Shown here piece by piece: positions 23,546 through 31,518 of a stretch of 41,967 nucleotides of DNA. The notes under the pieces were generated by a model that saw nothing but the letters and a program-made list of their open reading frames with translations, was not told where the DNA came from and did no database searches. The translations under genes and the position numbers were made by a program. Origin of the DNA: Butyrivibrio sp. (GTDB lineage: Bacteria > Bacillota > Clostridia > Lachnospirales > Lachnospiraceae); contig JAILEJ010000151.1 in assembly GCA_024688095.1 (NCBI GenBank), positions 1-41,967 on the forward strand. The letters are read 5' to 3'. How positions within the stretch are numbered: the stretch's first letter is position 1; every line of letters begins with the position of its first letter.

Positions 23546-25612
23546 TTATTCGGCGTCTTTTTTCAAGAAACCAAGCATTACAGCTGTAATGATTGAACCA
23601 ATTAGCCATGCTACGATGTAAAGTAATGGATTACCTACTGTTGCGAATACGAATATTCCACCGTGAGGAGCCATAAGTGTACATCCAAAGAGTGCTGAAA
23701 GAAGACCAGCTACTGCTGAACCAACGAATGTGCAAGGGATAACGTGTGCAGGATCTGCTGCAGCAAATGGGATAGCACCTTCTGTAATGAATGAACAACC
23801 CATAACTACGTTAGAAATCCATGTTTCCTGTTCAGCCTTTGTAAACTTCTTAGGGAAAACCTTACATGCAATTGCAATACCAACTGGAGGAACCATACCA
23901 CCAACCATGATTGCTGCCATTGCGATGTAGCAAGCCTTTACTGCTGGATCTGAAGCAGATGCTCCACCAGCCATAAGGTCAGCAGCTGTTCCGAGCATAC
24001 CTGTACCGAATACATAAGCAGCCTTGTTTATTGGACCACCCATATCAATTGCCATCATACCACCAAGGATAAGACCAAGGAGAGCAATAAGTCCGGCATC
24101 TGAAAGAGCTGTAAGCATTGTGCTAAGTCCTGTATTGATAAGAGCAATAATCGGGTTCAGTATGAAGCACATAAGAACACCAATAATGAAGATACCGCAA
24201 AGTGGATAGATAAGTATTGGCTTGATTCCTTCGAGTGATTTTGGGAAGCCTGAAGTGATTTTCTTAAGCCAGAGTACAATTGCACCTGCAAGGAAACCTG
24301 CAGCTATACCACCAAGGAAACCGGAAACAGTACTTCCACCTGTCTGGAATGCAAAACCACCAATGAATTTCTGGAAGCCTGAAAGGTTATCTGCAAGAAC
24401 ATTATCTGCACCCCAAATATATGAAGTTATTGCTGCGTTACCATTTGCAGCAAGAAGACCTCCGGTAAAACCGACTGCAAGACCAGGTCTGTCAGCAATT
24501 GACTCAGCAATAAATCCGGCAAGTACTGGAACCATAAGACCCATTGCAAGACCGCCAACATATTTAAAGAATGCTGAAAGTGGAGTCATTGTACCAAAGT
24601 TTCCACCACCGGTTGTACCATAGCCACAAATTGTATCTATAAGGAATGCTATAGCAACTAAAATACCGCCGCCAACAACGAATGGGAGCATATGTGAAAC
24701 ACCATTCATAAGGTGCTTATAGAATTTACGGCCCATTGTTTCATTTCCGTCAAAGCTTTCTTTCTTGGAAGAACCGCCGGAATGATGATAAACGGATACA
24801 TTTCCGGATACAGCTTTGTCAAGAAGGTCAGATGCTTTATGAATTGCATCAGCAGTAGACGCCATTATTACCTTCTTTCCATCAAAACGTGACATTTCAA
24901 CGTTCTTATCAGCAGCTACGATTACTACCTCAGCATCTGCAATTTCTTTATCTGTAAGAACATTTTTGGCTCCGCCTGATCCGTTTGTCTCAACCTTCAT
25001 GGAAATGCCTCTTTCCTGAGCCTTTTGCTCAAGGGATTCGGCTGCCATATATGTGTGAGCAATACCGGTAGGGCATGCTGTAATACCTACAAATCTGTAG
25101 GAAGAAGATTTTGGAGCAGAAGCAGCAGCCTCTACAGGTTTTGAAGCGGCATCTTTTTCTGCTTCCTTTGCATCTATAATATTAAGAAATTCGTCGGGAC
25201 TCTTTGCGGCAATAAGGTCAGATGCAAATTTCTGATCCATAAGAAGAGTCATAAGTTTGGATAAAACTTCCAGATGAGTATCTGCTGCTGTGTCTGGAGC
25301 TGCAATCATAAAGAACAGTTTTGATGGTGCGTTATCAAGTGCCTTATAATCAACGCCTCCAGGTACTGTCATAGCAGACAGACCGGCTTTAACAACAGAA
25401 GAGGACTTTGCGTGTGGAACAGCAATTCCCATTCCAACAGCTGTTGACCCCTTAGCCTCTCTTGCTAAAATTGCTTCCTTGTAGGCTGCAGCATCGGAAA
25501 TATTTCCGCATTTATTTTGAAGAGCAACAAGCTCATCAATGGCTGCATCCCTGTTTGGAACTGAAACACCAAGTTTAATTCCATCAGCCTTTAGTAAGTC
25601 TCTGATTTTCAT
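23546..25612 (-). CDS. fruA: PTS fructose transporter, fused EIIABC
   Basis: Imports and phosphorylates fructose to fructose-1-phosphate. Domain order is IIA (about 1-150, phosphorylation His67 in GIAVPHAKS), an Ala/Ser/Lys linker, IIB (about 172-270, phosphocysteine Cys180 in GITACPTGIAHTYMAAE), then membrane IIC (about 295-685) with many glycine-rich helices such as GGGILVAIAF and MMAIDMGGPINKAAYVFG. 688 aa, complete. GGAGAA lies just before the start on the minus strand. It is 123 nt downstream of fruK; that gap holds two perfect inverted repeats. Confidence 0.97.
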   Translation of the reverse strand: MKIRDLLKADGIKLGVSVPNRDAAIDELVALQNKCGNISDAAAYKEAILAREAKGSTAVGMGIAVPHAKSSSVVKAGLSAMTVPGGVDYKALDNAPSKLFFMIAAPDTAADTHLEVLSKLMTLLMDQKFASDLIAAKSPDEFLNIIDAKEAEKDAASKPVEAAASAPKSSSYRFVGITACPTGIAHTYMAAESLEQKAQERGISMKVETNGSGGAKNVLTDKEIADAEVVIVAADKNVEMSRFDGKKVIMASTADAIHKASDLLDKAVSGNVSVYHHSGGSSKKESFDGNETMGRKFYKHLMNGVSHMLPFVVGGGILVAIAFLIDTICGYGTTGGGNFGTMTPLSAFFKYVGGLAMGLMVPVLAGFIAESIADRPGLAVGFTGGLLAANGNAAITSYIWGADNVLADNLSGFQKFIGGFAFQTGGSTVSGFLGGIAAGFLAGAIVLWLKKITSGFPKSLEGIKPILIYPLCGIFIIGVLMCFILNPIIALINTGLSTMLTALSDAGLIALLGLILGGMMAIDMGGPINKAAYVFGTGMLGTAADLMAGGASASDPAVKACYIAMAAIMVGGMVPPVGIAIACKVFPKKFTKAEQETWISNVVMGCSFITEGAIPFAAADPAHVIPCTFVGSAVAGLLSALFGCTLMAPHGGIFVFATVGNPLLYIVAWLIGSIITAVMLGFLKKDAE

Positions 25613-25627
25613 ATCTTCTCCATTTCC

Positions 25628-25646
25628 GTATCAGTTAAACTGATAC
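25628..25646. repeat. Perfect 19-nt palindrome upstream of fruA
   Basis: GTATCAGTT-A-AACTGATAC has 9-bp arms around one base. It lies about 15 nt before the fruA start (minus strand), just upstream of the ribosome site. It could be a repressor operator or a small mRNA hairpin. Confidence 0.75.
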
Positions 25647-25678
25647 TAACCCATATACATATAATTTTTATATCCAAA

Positions 25679-25708
25679 ATGTATCTATATATGCATCTAT
25701 AGATACAT
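25679..25708. repeat. 10-bp inverted repeat in the fruK-fruA gap
   Basis: ATGTATCTAT (25679-25688) and ATAGATACAT (25699-25708) are exact reverse complements separated by 10 nt. With the palindrome at 25628-25646 it structures the whole gap between fruK and fruA. Confidence 0.7.
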
Positions 25709-25735
25709 AATGTTCAAAATAAATTTTGCTATAGA

Positions 25736-26641
25736 TCAAAGCTTTTCATATAGCTCCATAATAGCTTCGCCTGTTGCAAGATCATCTGAAAAAGCAGTGG
25801 CACTTCCTGCAGCAGTTCCCATTTTTAATGCTGATTCATAACTGCCTGTCTTTAAGTAACCTGCTACAAATCCGGCTACCATAGAATCACCGGCTCCAAC
25901 AGAATTTTTTACTGTTCCCTTTGGTACACCTATTCTGAACTTTTCACCATTTTCAGTTATAAGCATTGAACCTGCACCAGCCATAGATATGAGAACATTT
26001 CTTGCTCCGATTTCCTGAAGCTTTTTTGCATGTTCTTCAATTTCTTCATCAGTTTTTAAAACAGTATCAAACATTTCCCCAAGCTCATGATTATTTGGCT
26101 TTATGAGGAATGGATGATATTTTAATACATTTCTTAAAAGATCCTTGGTGGCATCTACAACAAAAAGAACTTTTTTGTTTTCAAGTCTTCCAAGAATTGT
26201 TTCATAAACATCGCTTGGAAGAGAAGATGGAATACTTCCTGCAAGTATCAGGATGTCGCCTTCAGTAAGAAGATCAAGTTTTTCATAGAGGCTGTTTAGT
26301 GATTCGCTGTCAATCTTTGGCCCCTGAGAATTGATTTCTGTTTCTTCTTCAGATTTAATCTTTACATTTACCCTGGTAATACCTTCTTTTAATTTAATAA
26401 AGTCAGCCTTGATACCTTTTTCATTTAAACCTCTAATTATTTCATCTCCGGTAAAGCCTGCAACGAAACCAAGAGCAGTATTATCAAGGCCAAGATTTTT
26501 TAATATAGTAGAAACATTGATGCCTTTTCCGCCAACATAGTATTCTTCACTTGTTGATCTGTTGGTCATTCCGGGATCGAGTGGACTATCCATATGGATT
26601 ACATAGTCGATGGCCGGATTAAATGTTACTGTATATATCAT
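25736..26641 (-). CDS. fruK: 1-phosphofructokinase
   Basis: Phosphorylates fructose-1-phosphate to fructose-1,6-bisphosphate, the step after FruA. A 301-aa PfkB-family sugar kinase: N-terminal YTVTFNPAIDYVI, the first PfkB signature region GGKGINVSTILKNLG, and the C-terminal GAGDSMVAGFVAGYL with the catalytic Asp. GGAGG precedes the ATG on the minus strand. It is 26 nt downstream of the regulator gene. Confidence 0.96.
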   Translation of the reverse strand: MIYTVTFNPAIDYVIHMDSPLDPGMTNRSTSEEYYVGGKGINVSTILKNLGLDNTALGFVAGFTGDEIIRGLNEKGIKADFIKLKEGITRVNVKIKSEEETEINSQGPKIDSESLNSLYEKLDLLTEGDILILAGSIPSSLPSDVYETILGRLENKKVLFVVDATKDLLRNVLKYHPFLIKPNNHELGEMFDTVLKTDEEIEEHAKKLQEIGARNVLISMAGAGSMLITENGEKFRIGVPKGTVKNSVGAGDSMVAGFVAGYLKTGSYESALKMGTAAGSATAFSDDLATGEAIMELYEKL

Positions 26642-26667
26642 TACTGACCTCCTATAAAATAAATATA

Positions 26668-27426
26668 TTAAAAGTTATTTGAAACTACTTTTACGATTGA
26701 TTTTTCAAGGTATCTCTTAGCAGGTTCTTTATCTGTAATGATGCAGCATTTTGAAATATCAGCAAAGGTTACAGCATTTACCTGGCCAAATTTAGTGTGA
26801 TCAGCAAGAATATAAGTAATGTAAGCCTGCTTAATCGCAACTGATTTTACTAAAGCTTCGTCTACATCCGGAGTAGTACATCCTGCATCAATAGCTATGC
26901 CGTTTGTACCCATAAATGCTTTTGTAAAATGGTACTTTGAAATGCTTTCTACACAATCAGGGCCTATAATTGCTTCTGTTGGAGTTTTGATACGACCTCC
27001 AAGAATTGAAGTTTCACATCCTTTATCTATAAGCTTTTTGGCATGTCTTATACCGTTTGTAATATACTTGGCATTTGTATTTGTAATATAGTCAATAAGC
27101 TTGAGAGTAGTAGTACCTGAATCAATAAATACAAAGTCCTGATCGTTTATGAGCGTTGCTGCGTATTTGCTGATCGAATCTTTTTCTTCTATGTTTATTC
27201 TTGCCTTTTCCTGCATGGATTCTTCAGTTGTTTTAATATTGCTTGAATCTAAAGATGTTGCACCGCCAAAAACCTTGTTGATCAGAGAAGCCTTACTAAG
27301 TGCATTAAGGTCTCTTCTGATAGTTGCTTCTGATGAATCCAAAAGCTCAGTCAGTTCAGCAACTGTAACTGCTTTTTTTTCATTTACGATGCTAACAATC
27401 TGCTTTCGTCGTTCTTCAGTTAACAT
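26668..27426 (-). CDS. fruR: DeoR-family regulator of the fructose operon
   Basis: Predicted repressor of the operon it heads, probably relieved by a phosphorylated fructose intermediate. The N-terminal DeoR helix-turn-helix is MLTEERRKQIVSIVNEKKAV with VAELTELLDSSEATIRRDL. The C-terminal sugar-phosphate sensor has FIDSGTTTLKLIDYI and ILADHTKFGQ. I start at the ATG ending at 27426, giving 252 aa, because AAAGGA precedes it. An ATG 18 nt further upstream has no ribosome site. The name fruR rests on context. Confidence 0.9.
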   Translation of the reverse strand: MLTEERRKQIVSIVNEKKAVTVAELTELLDSSEATIRRDLNALSKASLINKVFGGATSLDSSNIKTTEESMQEKARINIEEKDSISKYAATLINDQDFVFIDSGTTTLKLIDYITNTNAKYITNGIRHAKKLIDKGCETSILGGRIKTPTEAIIGPDCVESISKYHFTKAFMGTNGIAIDAGCTTPDVDEALVKSVAIKQAYITYILADHTKFGQVNAVTFADISKCCIITDKEPAKRYLEKSIVKVVSNNF

Positions 27427-27462
27427 ATCAAACGGTCCTTTCATAAAACTGTCTACATATAA

Positions 27463-27491
27463 ATAGTAGCATTAATAATGAGCATGGTCAA
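27463..27491 (-). promoter_or_regulatory. Promoter of the fruR-fruK-fruA-ptsH-ptsI operon
   Basis: Read on the minus strand, TTGACC (complement of 27486-27491) and TACTAT (complement of 27463-27468) are separated by 17 nt. The leader to fruR is about 30 nt. Repeated TGATTA/TGATTG half-sites just upstream (about 27490-27505) could be FruR operators. Confidence 0.65.
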
Positions 27492-27702
27492 TCATAAATA
27501 ATCAAAAACAGTCACAAAATGAACATAAAAAATCAACAAATAACAATAACAATTACAAAAATTCAAATTTAATCAAGAAAAATAATCATCAAAGAGTGCT
27601 AAAACGATAATTTCTAAATGTAAATCAAAAATAAAATTATGATAAAAATACAGGAACCTTTATTTATAAGGCTTTCAGGTATATATACCAATTATTAAAA
27701 AC

Positions 27703-27731
27703 TTGAACTTAAGATGTATAACAATTAAAAT
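27703..27731 (+). promoter_or_regulatory. Promoter for the CheC-like gene
   Basis: TTGAAC (27703-27708) and TAAAAT (27726-27731) are spaced by 17 nt, about 50 nt before the GTG start. A vegetative rather than sigma-28 type. Confidence 0.5.
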
Positions 27732-27779
27732 AGAATTATATGAGCGGGAAATTGCCCTGCGGAATCTGGAGGAATAAAA

Positions 27780-28397
27780 GTGGATAATTTTTTAACTACA
27801 GAACAGATAGATATAATAGGTGAGATTGCCAATATCAGTATGGGCAATTCAGCAACTACACTCAGTATGATGGTTAATAAGAAGGTTGACATCACGACAC
27901 CAAATGTTCAGGTTGTAAACAGAAGTGCAACGCTTGATGACTATCACAACACTTGTATTTTTGTTCAAATTCATTATGTTAAGGGCCTTGAAGGAAATAA
28001 TGTTCTCATTTTAAAGGACCATGATGTTATGGTTATGACCGATTTGATGATGGGCGGCGATGGAACAAATACATCTGGAGAGATATCAGAACTTCATTTG
28101 TCTGCGGCATCAGAGGCAATGAATCAGATGATGGGAACCAGTGCGACATCTCTGTCTTCTATGCTTGGCGTTGGAACTGATATCAGTACGCCTGTTGTTA
28201 ATCAGATTGACGTTGAAAGTGTTAAACTATTTGAGAAAATGTTTGAGACTCCATATGAGAAGTTTGTAAAAATCTCGTTCAGAATGACCATAGGTGATCT
28301 TATTGATTCAGTTATGGTACAGCTGTATCCTATTGAGTTTGCAGTTGATATGTGTAAAAAGTTTTCAGAAAGGAAAGAAGTCGAAAAGAAAGACTAA
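27780..28397 (+). CDS. CheC/FliY-type CheY-P phosphatase
   Basis: 205-aa CheC-CheX-FliY family protein that would dephosphorylate CheY-P. Both active-site motifs are present: EIANISMGNSAT (Glu15, Asn18) and EAMNQMMGTSAT (Glu112, Asn115). The sequence is closest in pattern to the N-terminal domain of FliY (VDITTPNV, SEAMNQMMG-SAT-LS), but the C-terminal FliN/SpoA domain is absent. The start is GTG 27780, with GGAGGA (27768-27773) 7 nt upstream. It is not next to cheA/cheD here but precedes a DUF4317 and a cyclic-di-GMP protein with short gaps (18-25 nt), perhaps one operon. Confidence 0.88.
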   Translation: MDNFLTTEQIDIIGEIANISMGNSATTLSMMVNKKVDITTPNVQVVNRSATLDDYHNTCIFVQIHYVKGLEGNNVLILKDHDVMVMTDLMMGGDGTNTSGEISELHLSAASEAMNQMMGTSATSLSSMLGVGTDISTPVVNQIDVESVKLFEKMFETPYEKFVKISFRMTIGDLIDSVMVQLYPIEFAVDMCKKFSERKEVEKKD

Positions 28398-28415
28398 AAG
28401 TTTTGGTAAAGGGAA

Positions 28416-29549
28416 ATGAATAAAGCAGAAGTATTAGAAATAAAAAAACAATTTACACCTGACAGATGTACGATAGATAAAATCTGCGGATGTTATGTTG
28501 ATCATGAGAAAAATAAACGCCTGGTTTCTAAACAGGCGTTTATGTCTATTCCGGAGGAGGAAATGTTCAAGTATCTGGATATATTCCAGCATACTTTAAT
28601 GGGGACATTTGGAAAAAATCTAATTGATCTGGAGTTCCCAATTGATCAGGAGGCCGAAGGTGGCACACAGGAATTTTTGCTCAGGCTTCGTGATTCACAT
28701 CTTGAAGATGATGAGCTTATTGAGGAATTCTACGATAAGATAATTGGTAATTATATTAACGGTGAAAACTATTATATTATTCTTGTGCATGCAGTTTATG
28801 ATATTCCTGGAATAACAGCAGATGGAATTGAAATGGATGATGCATCAGAAAATATTTATGATTATATTTTATGCAGTATATGTCCTGTTAAGCTTTCAAA
28901 AGCTGCACTTGGATATAATGAATCCAAAAATGTGATTGAAGACAGATTCCGTGACTGGGTAGTAGAAGGACCGGCCAAGGGATTTCTTTTTCCGGCATTT
29001 ATTGAAAGAAATGCTGACATTCATAATATGCTGTATTTCAGTAAAAAACCTGATGACATTCAGCCTGAGTTTATACAGGCTATGTTTGGAGGCATAGCAC
29101 CTACATCAGCACCTGATCAGAAAAATTTCTTTAATAATGTAGTAAGCGATACGATTGGCGATGATGCAGATTACGATATTATGAGAAATATTCATGAGAA
29201 TCTTAAGGAAATGATTGATAATCATGAGGGTGATGATGAGCCACTTGAACTTGGCAAAAATGAGCTTAGAAATTTATTGCAGGATAGTGGTGTTTCTGAA
29301 GAAAAAATGGATTATTTCAATAAAAATTATGAGACTTACGCAGGAGAAGAGGATTATCCGCTTCTTGCCAGTAATGTAGCAACAAGCAAGTTTGACATTG
29401 CAACACCTGATGTTGTTATAAAGGTTAAGCCTGACAGAGCAGACCTTGTTGAGACTAAATACATTGATGGAAGACAATGTATAGTAATTGCAGTTGATGA
29501 TCATATTGAAGTAAATGGTATTAATGTTCGTACATTTGTAAAAAAGTGA
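28416..29549 (+). CDS. DUF4317 family protein
   Basis: 377-aa protein that I assign to DUF4317, a family of unknown function common in Clostridia, from its start (NKAEVLEIKKQFTPD, ICGCYVD-EKNK) and the DYILCSICPVKLSK and GFLFPAFIERNADIHNMLYF blocks. No membrane segment; many acidic residues; cytoplasmic. Its first 50 codons contain an unusual perfect inverted repeat. It lies 18 nt after the CheC-like gene and ahead of the GGDEF-EAL gene. Confidence 0.82.
   Translation: MNKAEVLEIKKQFTPDRCTIDKICGCYVDHEKNKRLVSKQAFMSIPEEEMFKYLDIFQHTLMGTFGKNLIDLEFPIDQEAEGGTQEFLLRLRDSHLEDDELIEEFYDKIIGNYINGENYYIILVHAVYDIPGITADGIEMDDASENIYDYILCSICPVKLSKAALGYNESKNVIEDRFRDWVVEGPAKGFLFPAFIERNADIHNMLYFSKKPDDIQPEFIQAMFGGIAPTSAPDQKNFFNNVVSDTIGDDADYDIMRNIHENLKEMIDNHEGDDEPLELGKNELRNLLQDSGVSEEKMDYFNKNYETYAGEEDYPLLASNVATSKFDIATPDVVIKVKPDRADLVETKYIDGRQCIVIAVDDHIEVNGINVRTFVKK
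28513..28543 (+). repeat. Perfect 11-bp inverted repeat inside the DUF4317 gene
   Basis: ATAAACGCCTG (28513-28523) and CAGGCGTTTAT (28533-28543) enclose 9 nt. It is followed by GGAGGAGG (28552-28559) and an in-frame ATG at 28563, so the hairpin sits just before a strong internal Shine-Dalgarno-like sequence. Confidence 0.75.
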
Positions 29550-29606
29550 TTTGAAATATTATGGGGTTTTTTTGTGGGGAAATATGATGTATCGGAGGGT
29601 GCATAT

Positions 29607-30884
29607 ATGTCTAGAGATCCATTGACCGGACTATATGACTTTAAAGATTTTATTGAACTTACAACAAAGTATGTGGCAGAGAATGAGGGGTCTTATGCCA
29701 TAGTCACTAATGATGTAAGTAATTTTAAATATATAAATAAGTTTTACAGTGTTGAAACCGGGAATTTATTTATATCAGAGATGGCAAAATTTTTCTTCAC
29801 GGATAATCCGCATACAGTATATGCATGCAGAATAGATTCGGAGCAGTTTACCATGCTTGCAAGAATTGATGGGATTTCAAGAGAAGATGAAGTTGCGCGC
29901 ATAGAAAATTATAATATCAAATTTGAAGAAATAATGAATTCCAGATATCCAGATATCTACATTCATGTATATACAGGGGTATATTTTCTGGAGAACTCAA
30001 ATGAAAATATGAGACAGGCTTTTGATAAATCAAAGATGTCCAAAAGCAAGATGAAGGGCAGATATGATATCAGCTGCCAGGTATATGATCCCAAGGATTA
30101 CATAATCAAAGAAAGTGTAATGGGAGCATCTAATCTTTTTAGAAAAGCAGTTTCTGATGATCGAATACTTGTTTATCTTCAGCCAAAGATTTCTTCAAAA
30201 AAGTCATCTCTTACCGGAGCAGAAGCACTTGTAAGAATTATAGATGAAGGCGGAAGAATTGTTCCTCCGGCTGAATTTATACCGGCTCTTGAGCAGATAG
30301 GTATAATAGGAATGCTTGACAGAATAATGGTTGAAAAAGTATTTGCGCTTCAGAAGAAATGGAAGAGTGAAGGTAGAGAGCTTTTTGTTATATCTGTTAA
30401 TATATCAAGGCAGGAATATATTAAATCCGATTTTTCTGACAGGATGATTGAACTCTCCAGAAAATATAAGGTGCCACCGGAATATATTGAATTTGAAATT
30501 CTTGAGAATATGTTTATCACAAATAGCAATGCAATTATTACAAGTACAAATGAACTCAGGGAATTTGGATTCAGAGTGAGTATAGATGATTTTGGTTCTG
30601 GATATTCAAGTTTAAATCAGGTTGCCAATCTTCCTGCTGATACAGTTAAGATGGATATTACTTTTGCAAGAGTATGCCTTAAAACCAAAAAAGGAAGAAC
30701 AGTTGTAAAATCTCTTATTCACATGTTAAATGACATTGATTTTGATGTTGTATTTGAAGGTATTGAAACAGAAGAGCAGAAAGACCTTGTAAATTCATAT
30801 GGATGTGATGTTATTCAAGGATACTATTACAGCATGCCGATACCGGTGGAGGAATTTGAAAAGAAGTTTCTTGGTAAAATGTGA
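29607..30884 (+). CDS. GGDEF-EAL protein, probable cyclic-di-GMP phosphodiesterase
   Basis: 425-aa soluble protein. The N-terminal GGDEF domain (about 1-165, starts SRDPLTGLYDF) has RIDSEQF where RxGGDEF should be, so it cannot be a diguanylate cyclase but might bind GTP. The EAL domain (about 180-420) keeps the key residues: LQPK, EAL in GAEALVR, Asn in VNISR, Glu in FEILEN, DDFGSGYSS, Lys in VKMD, EGIET and QGYYY. Cyclic-di-GMP hydrolysis is therefore plausible. I start at ATG 29607, 7 nt after GGAGGG (29594-29599). The GTG at 29574 has no ribosome site. Confidence 0.92.
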   Translation: MSRDPLTGLYDFKDFIELTTKYVAENEGSYAIVTNDVSNFKYINKFYSVETGNLFISEMAKFFFTDNPHTVYACRIDSEQFTMLARIDGISREDEVARIENYNIKFEEIMNSRYPDIYIHVYTGVYFLENSNENMRQAFDKSKMSKSKMKGRYDISCQVYDPKDYIIKESVMGASNLFRKAVSDDRILVYLQPKISSKKSSLTGAEALVRIIDEGGRIVPPAEFIPALEQIGIIGMLDRIMVEKVFALQKKWKSEGRELFVISVNISRQEYIKSDFSDRMIELSRKYKVPPEYIEFEILENMFITNSNAIITSTNELREFGFRVSIDDFGSGYSSLNQVANLPADTVKMDITFARVCLKTKKGRTVVKSLIHMLNDIDFDVVFEGIETEEQKDLVNSYGCDVIQGYYYSMPIPVEEFEKKFLGKM

Positions 30885-30911
30885 AAAAAATATGAATTCA
30901 TAAAAGTAGTC

Positions 30912-30964
30912 TTGACTTTATGTAGCAAGCTACTTATCATGTATAATATGTACTAAGCTACATA
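30912..30964 (+). promoter_or_regulatory. marR promoter with two palindromic operators
   Basis: TTGACT (30912-30917) and TATCAT (30935-30940) are 17 nt apart. Overlapping them are two palindromes: GTAGC-AA-GCTAC (30922-30933) between the boxes and TATGTA-CTAAGC-TACATA (30947-30964) at the start point. This is the usual layout for a self-repressing MarR regulator. The operator role is inferred. Confidence 0.6.
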
Positions 30965-30989
30965 TTGTATTTGATAAGTAGCTTTTTTT
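30929..30989 (+). terminator. Terminator-like stem upstream of marR
   Basis: GCTACTTATCA (30929-30939) pairs perfectly with TGATAAGTAGC (30972-30982) across 32 nt and is followed by seven T. It probably ends the GGDEF-EAL transcript. Because it overlaps the marR promoter, only its 3' half would be in marR mRNA. Confidence 0.65.
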
Positions 30990-31034
30990 ATGCAAAAAAT
31001 TTTGCTTTATAAATAGTGGGGAATGGAGGTGCAG

Positions 31035-31484
31035 ATGAATTGCAAAGAACGTGATAAAGAAAATGAACCGCTTGGATTTAAATTTAAGATTATTAATGAT
31101 AAGTTTGCTCAAAATTTTAACAATGAACTTAAAATTCATGATATTACTTTTTCACAGATGGGTATTTTATGGTATTTAGAGCATAATCAGGATCATAAAA
31201 TCACACAGAAGGAATTATCTGAAGCTATGCATATTAAACATCCGACAACCATAGGTCTTCTTAAGCGGCTGGAAGAAAAAAGTATGATTGAAATTAAGGT
31301 TGATGCGGAAAACCGGAAATATAAAAATATTGCAATGACAGATAAAGCAAAAGATTTTCTTAATAAGCACAGGCAGCACAGAAAGGAACTGGATAATGTG
31401 CTGATTAAGGGAATGAGTGAAGATGAAGTAAGAGAATTAAGAATGCTTCTTGATAAGGTTTATGACAACATGAAGGATTTTTAA
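31035..31484 (+). CDS. MarR-family transcriptional regulator
   Basis: 149-aa winged-helix repressor. The DNA-binding part is QMGILWYLEHNQDHKITQKELSEAMHIKHPTTIGLLKRLEEKSMIE with wing residues AENRKYKNIAMTDKAKDFL. The start is ATG 31035, 5 nt after GGAGG (31025-31029), rather than ATG 31023, which has no site. It heads an operon with two half-ABC exporters; the gap to the first is 34 nt. MarR-ABC-ABC operons usually respond to drugs or toxic metabolites that the exporter removes. Confidence 0.93.
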   Translation: MNCKERDKENEPLGFKFKIINDKFAQNFNNELKIHDITFSQMGILWYLEHNQDHKITQKELSEAMHIKHPTTIGLLKRLEEKSMIEIKVDAENRKYKNIAMTDKAKDFLNKHRQHRKELDNVLIKGMSEDEVRELRMLLDKVYDNMKDF

Positions 31485-31518
31485 AGCAGAACAAAAATGA
31501 TTATGGAGGTTTTTGGAA

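Larger units (their letters stand above)
27427..27779. other. Divergent intergenic region, 353 bp, no gene
   Basis: An A-rich stretch on the plus strand between fruR (minus) and the CheC-like gene (plus). It carries the fruR promoter at one end and the CheC-like promoter at the other. The middle (about 27500-27650) is low-complexity with many AATCA/CAAA runs. A small hairpin CCTT-TATTTAT-AAGG lies at about 27657-27671. No ORF or RNA gene was recognised. Confidence 0.6.

Noticed and set aside
24222..24623. 133-aa proline-rich plus-strand frame opposite fruA
   Set aside because: It mirrors the glycine-rich EIIC codons of fruA and lacks a ribosome site.
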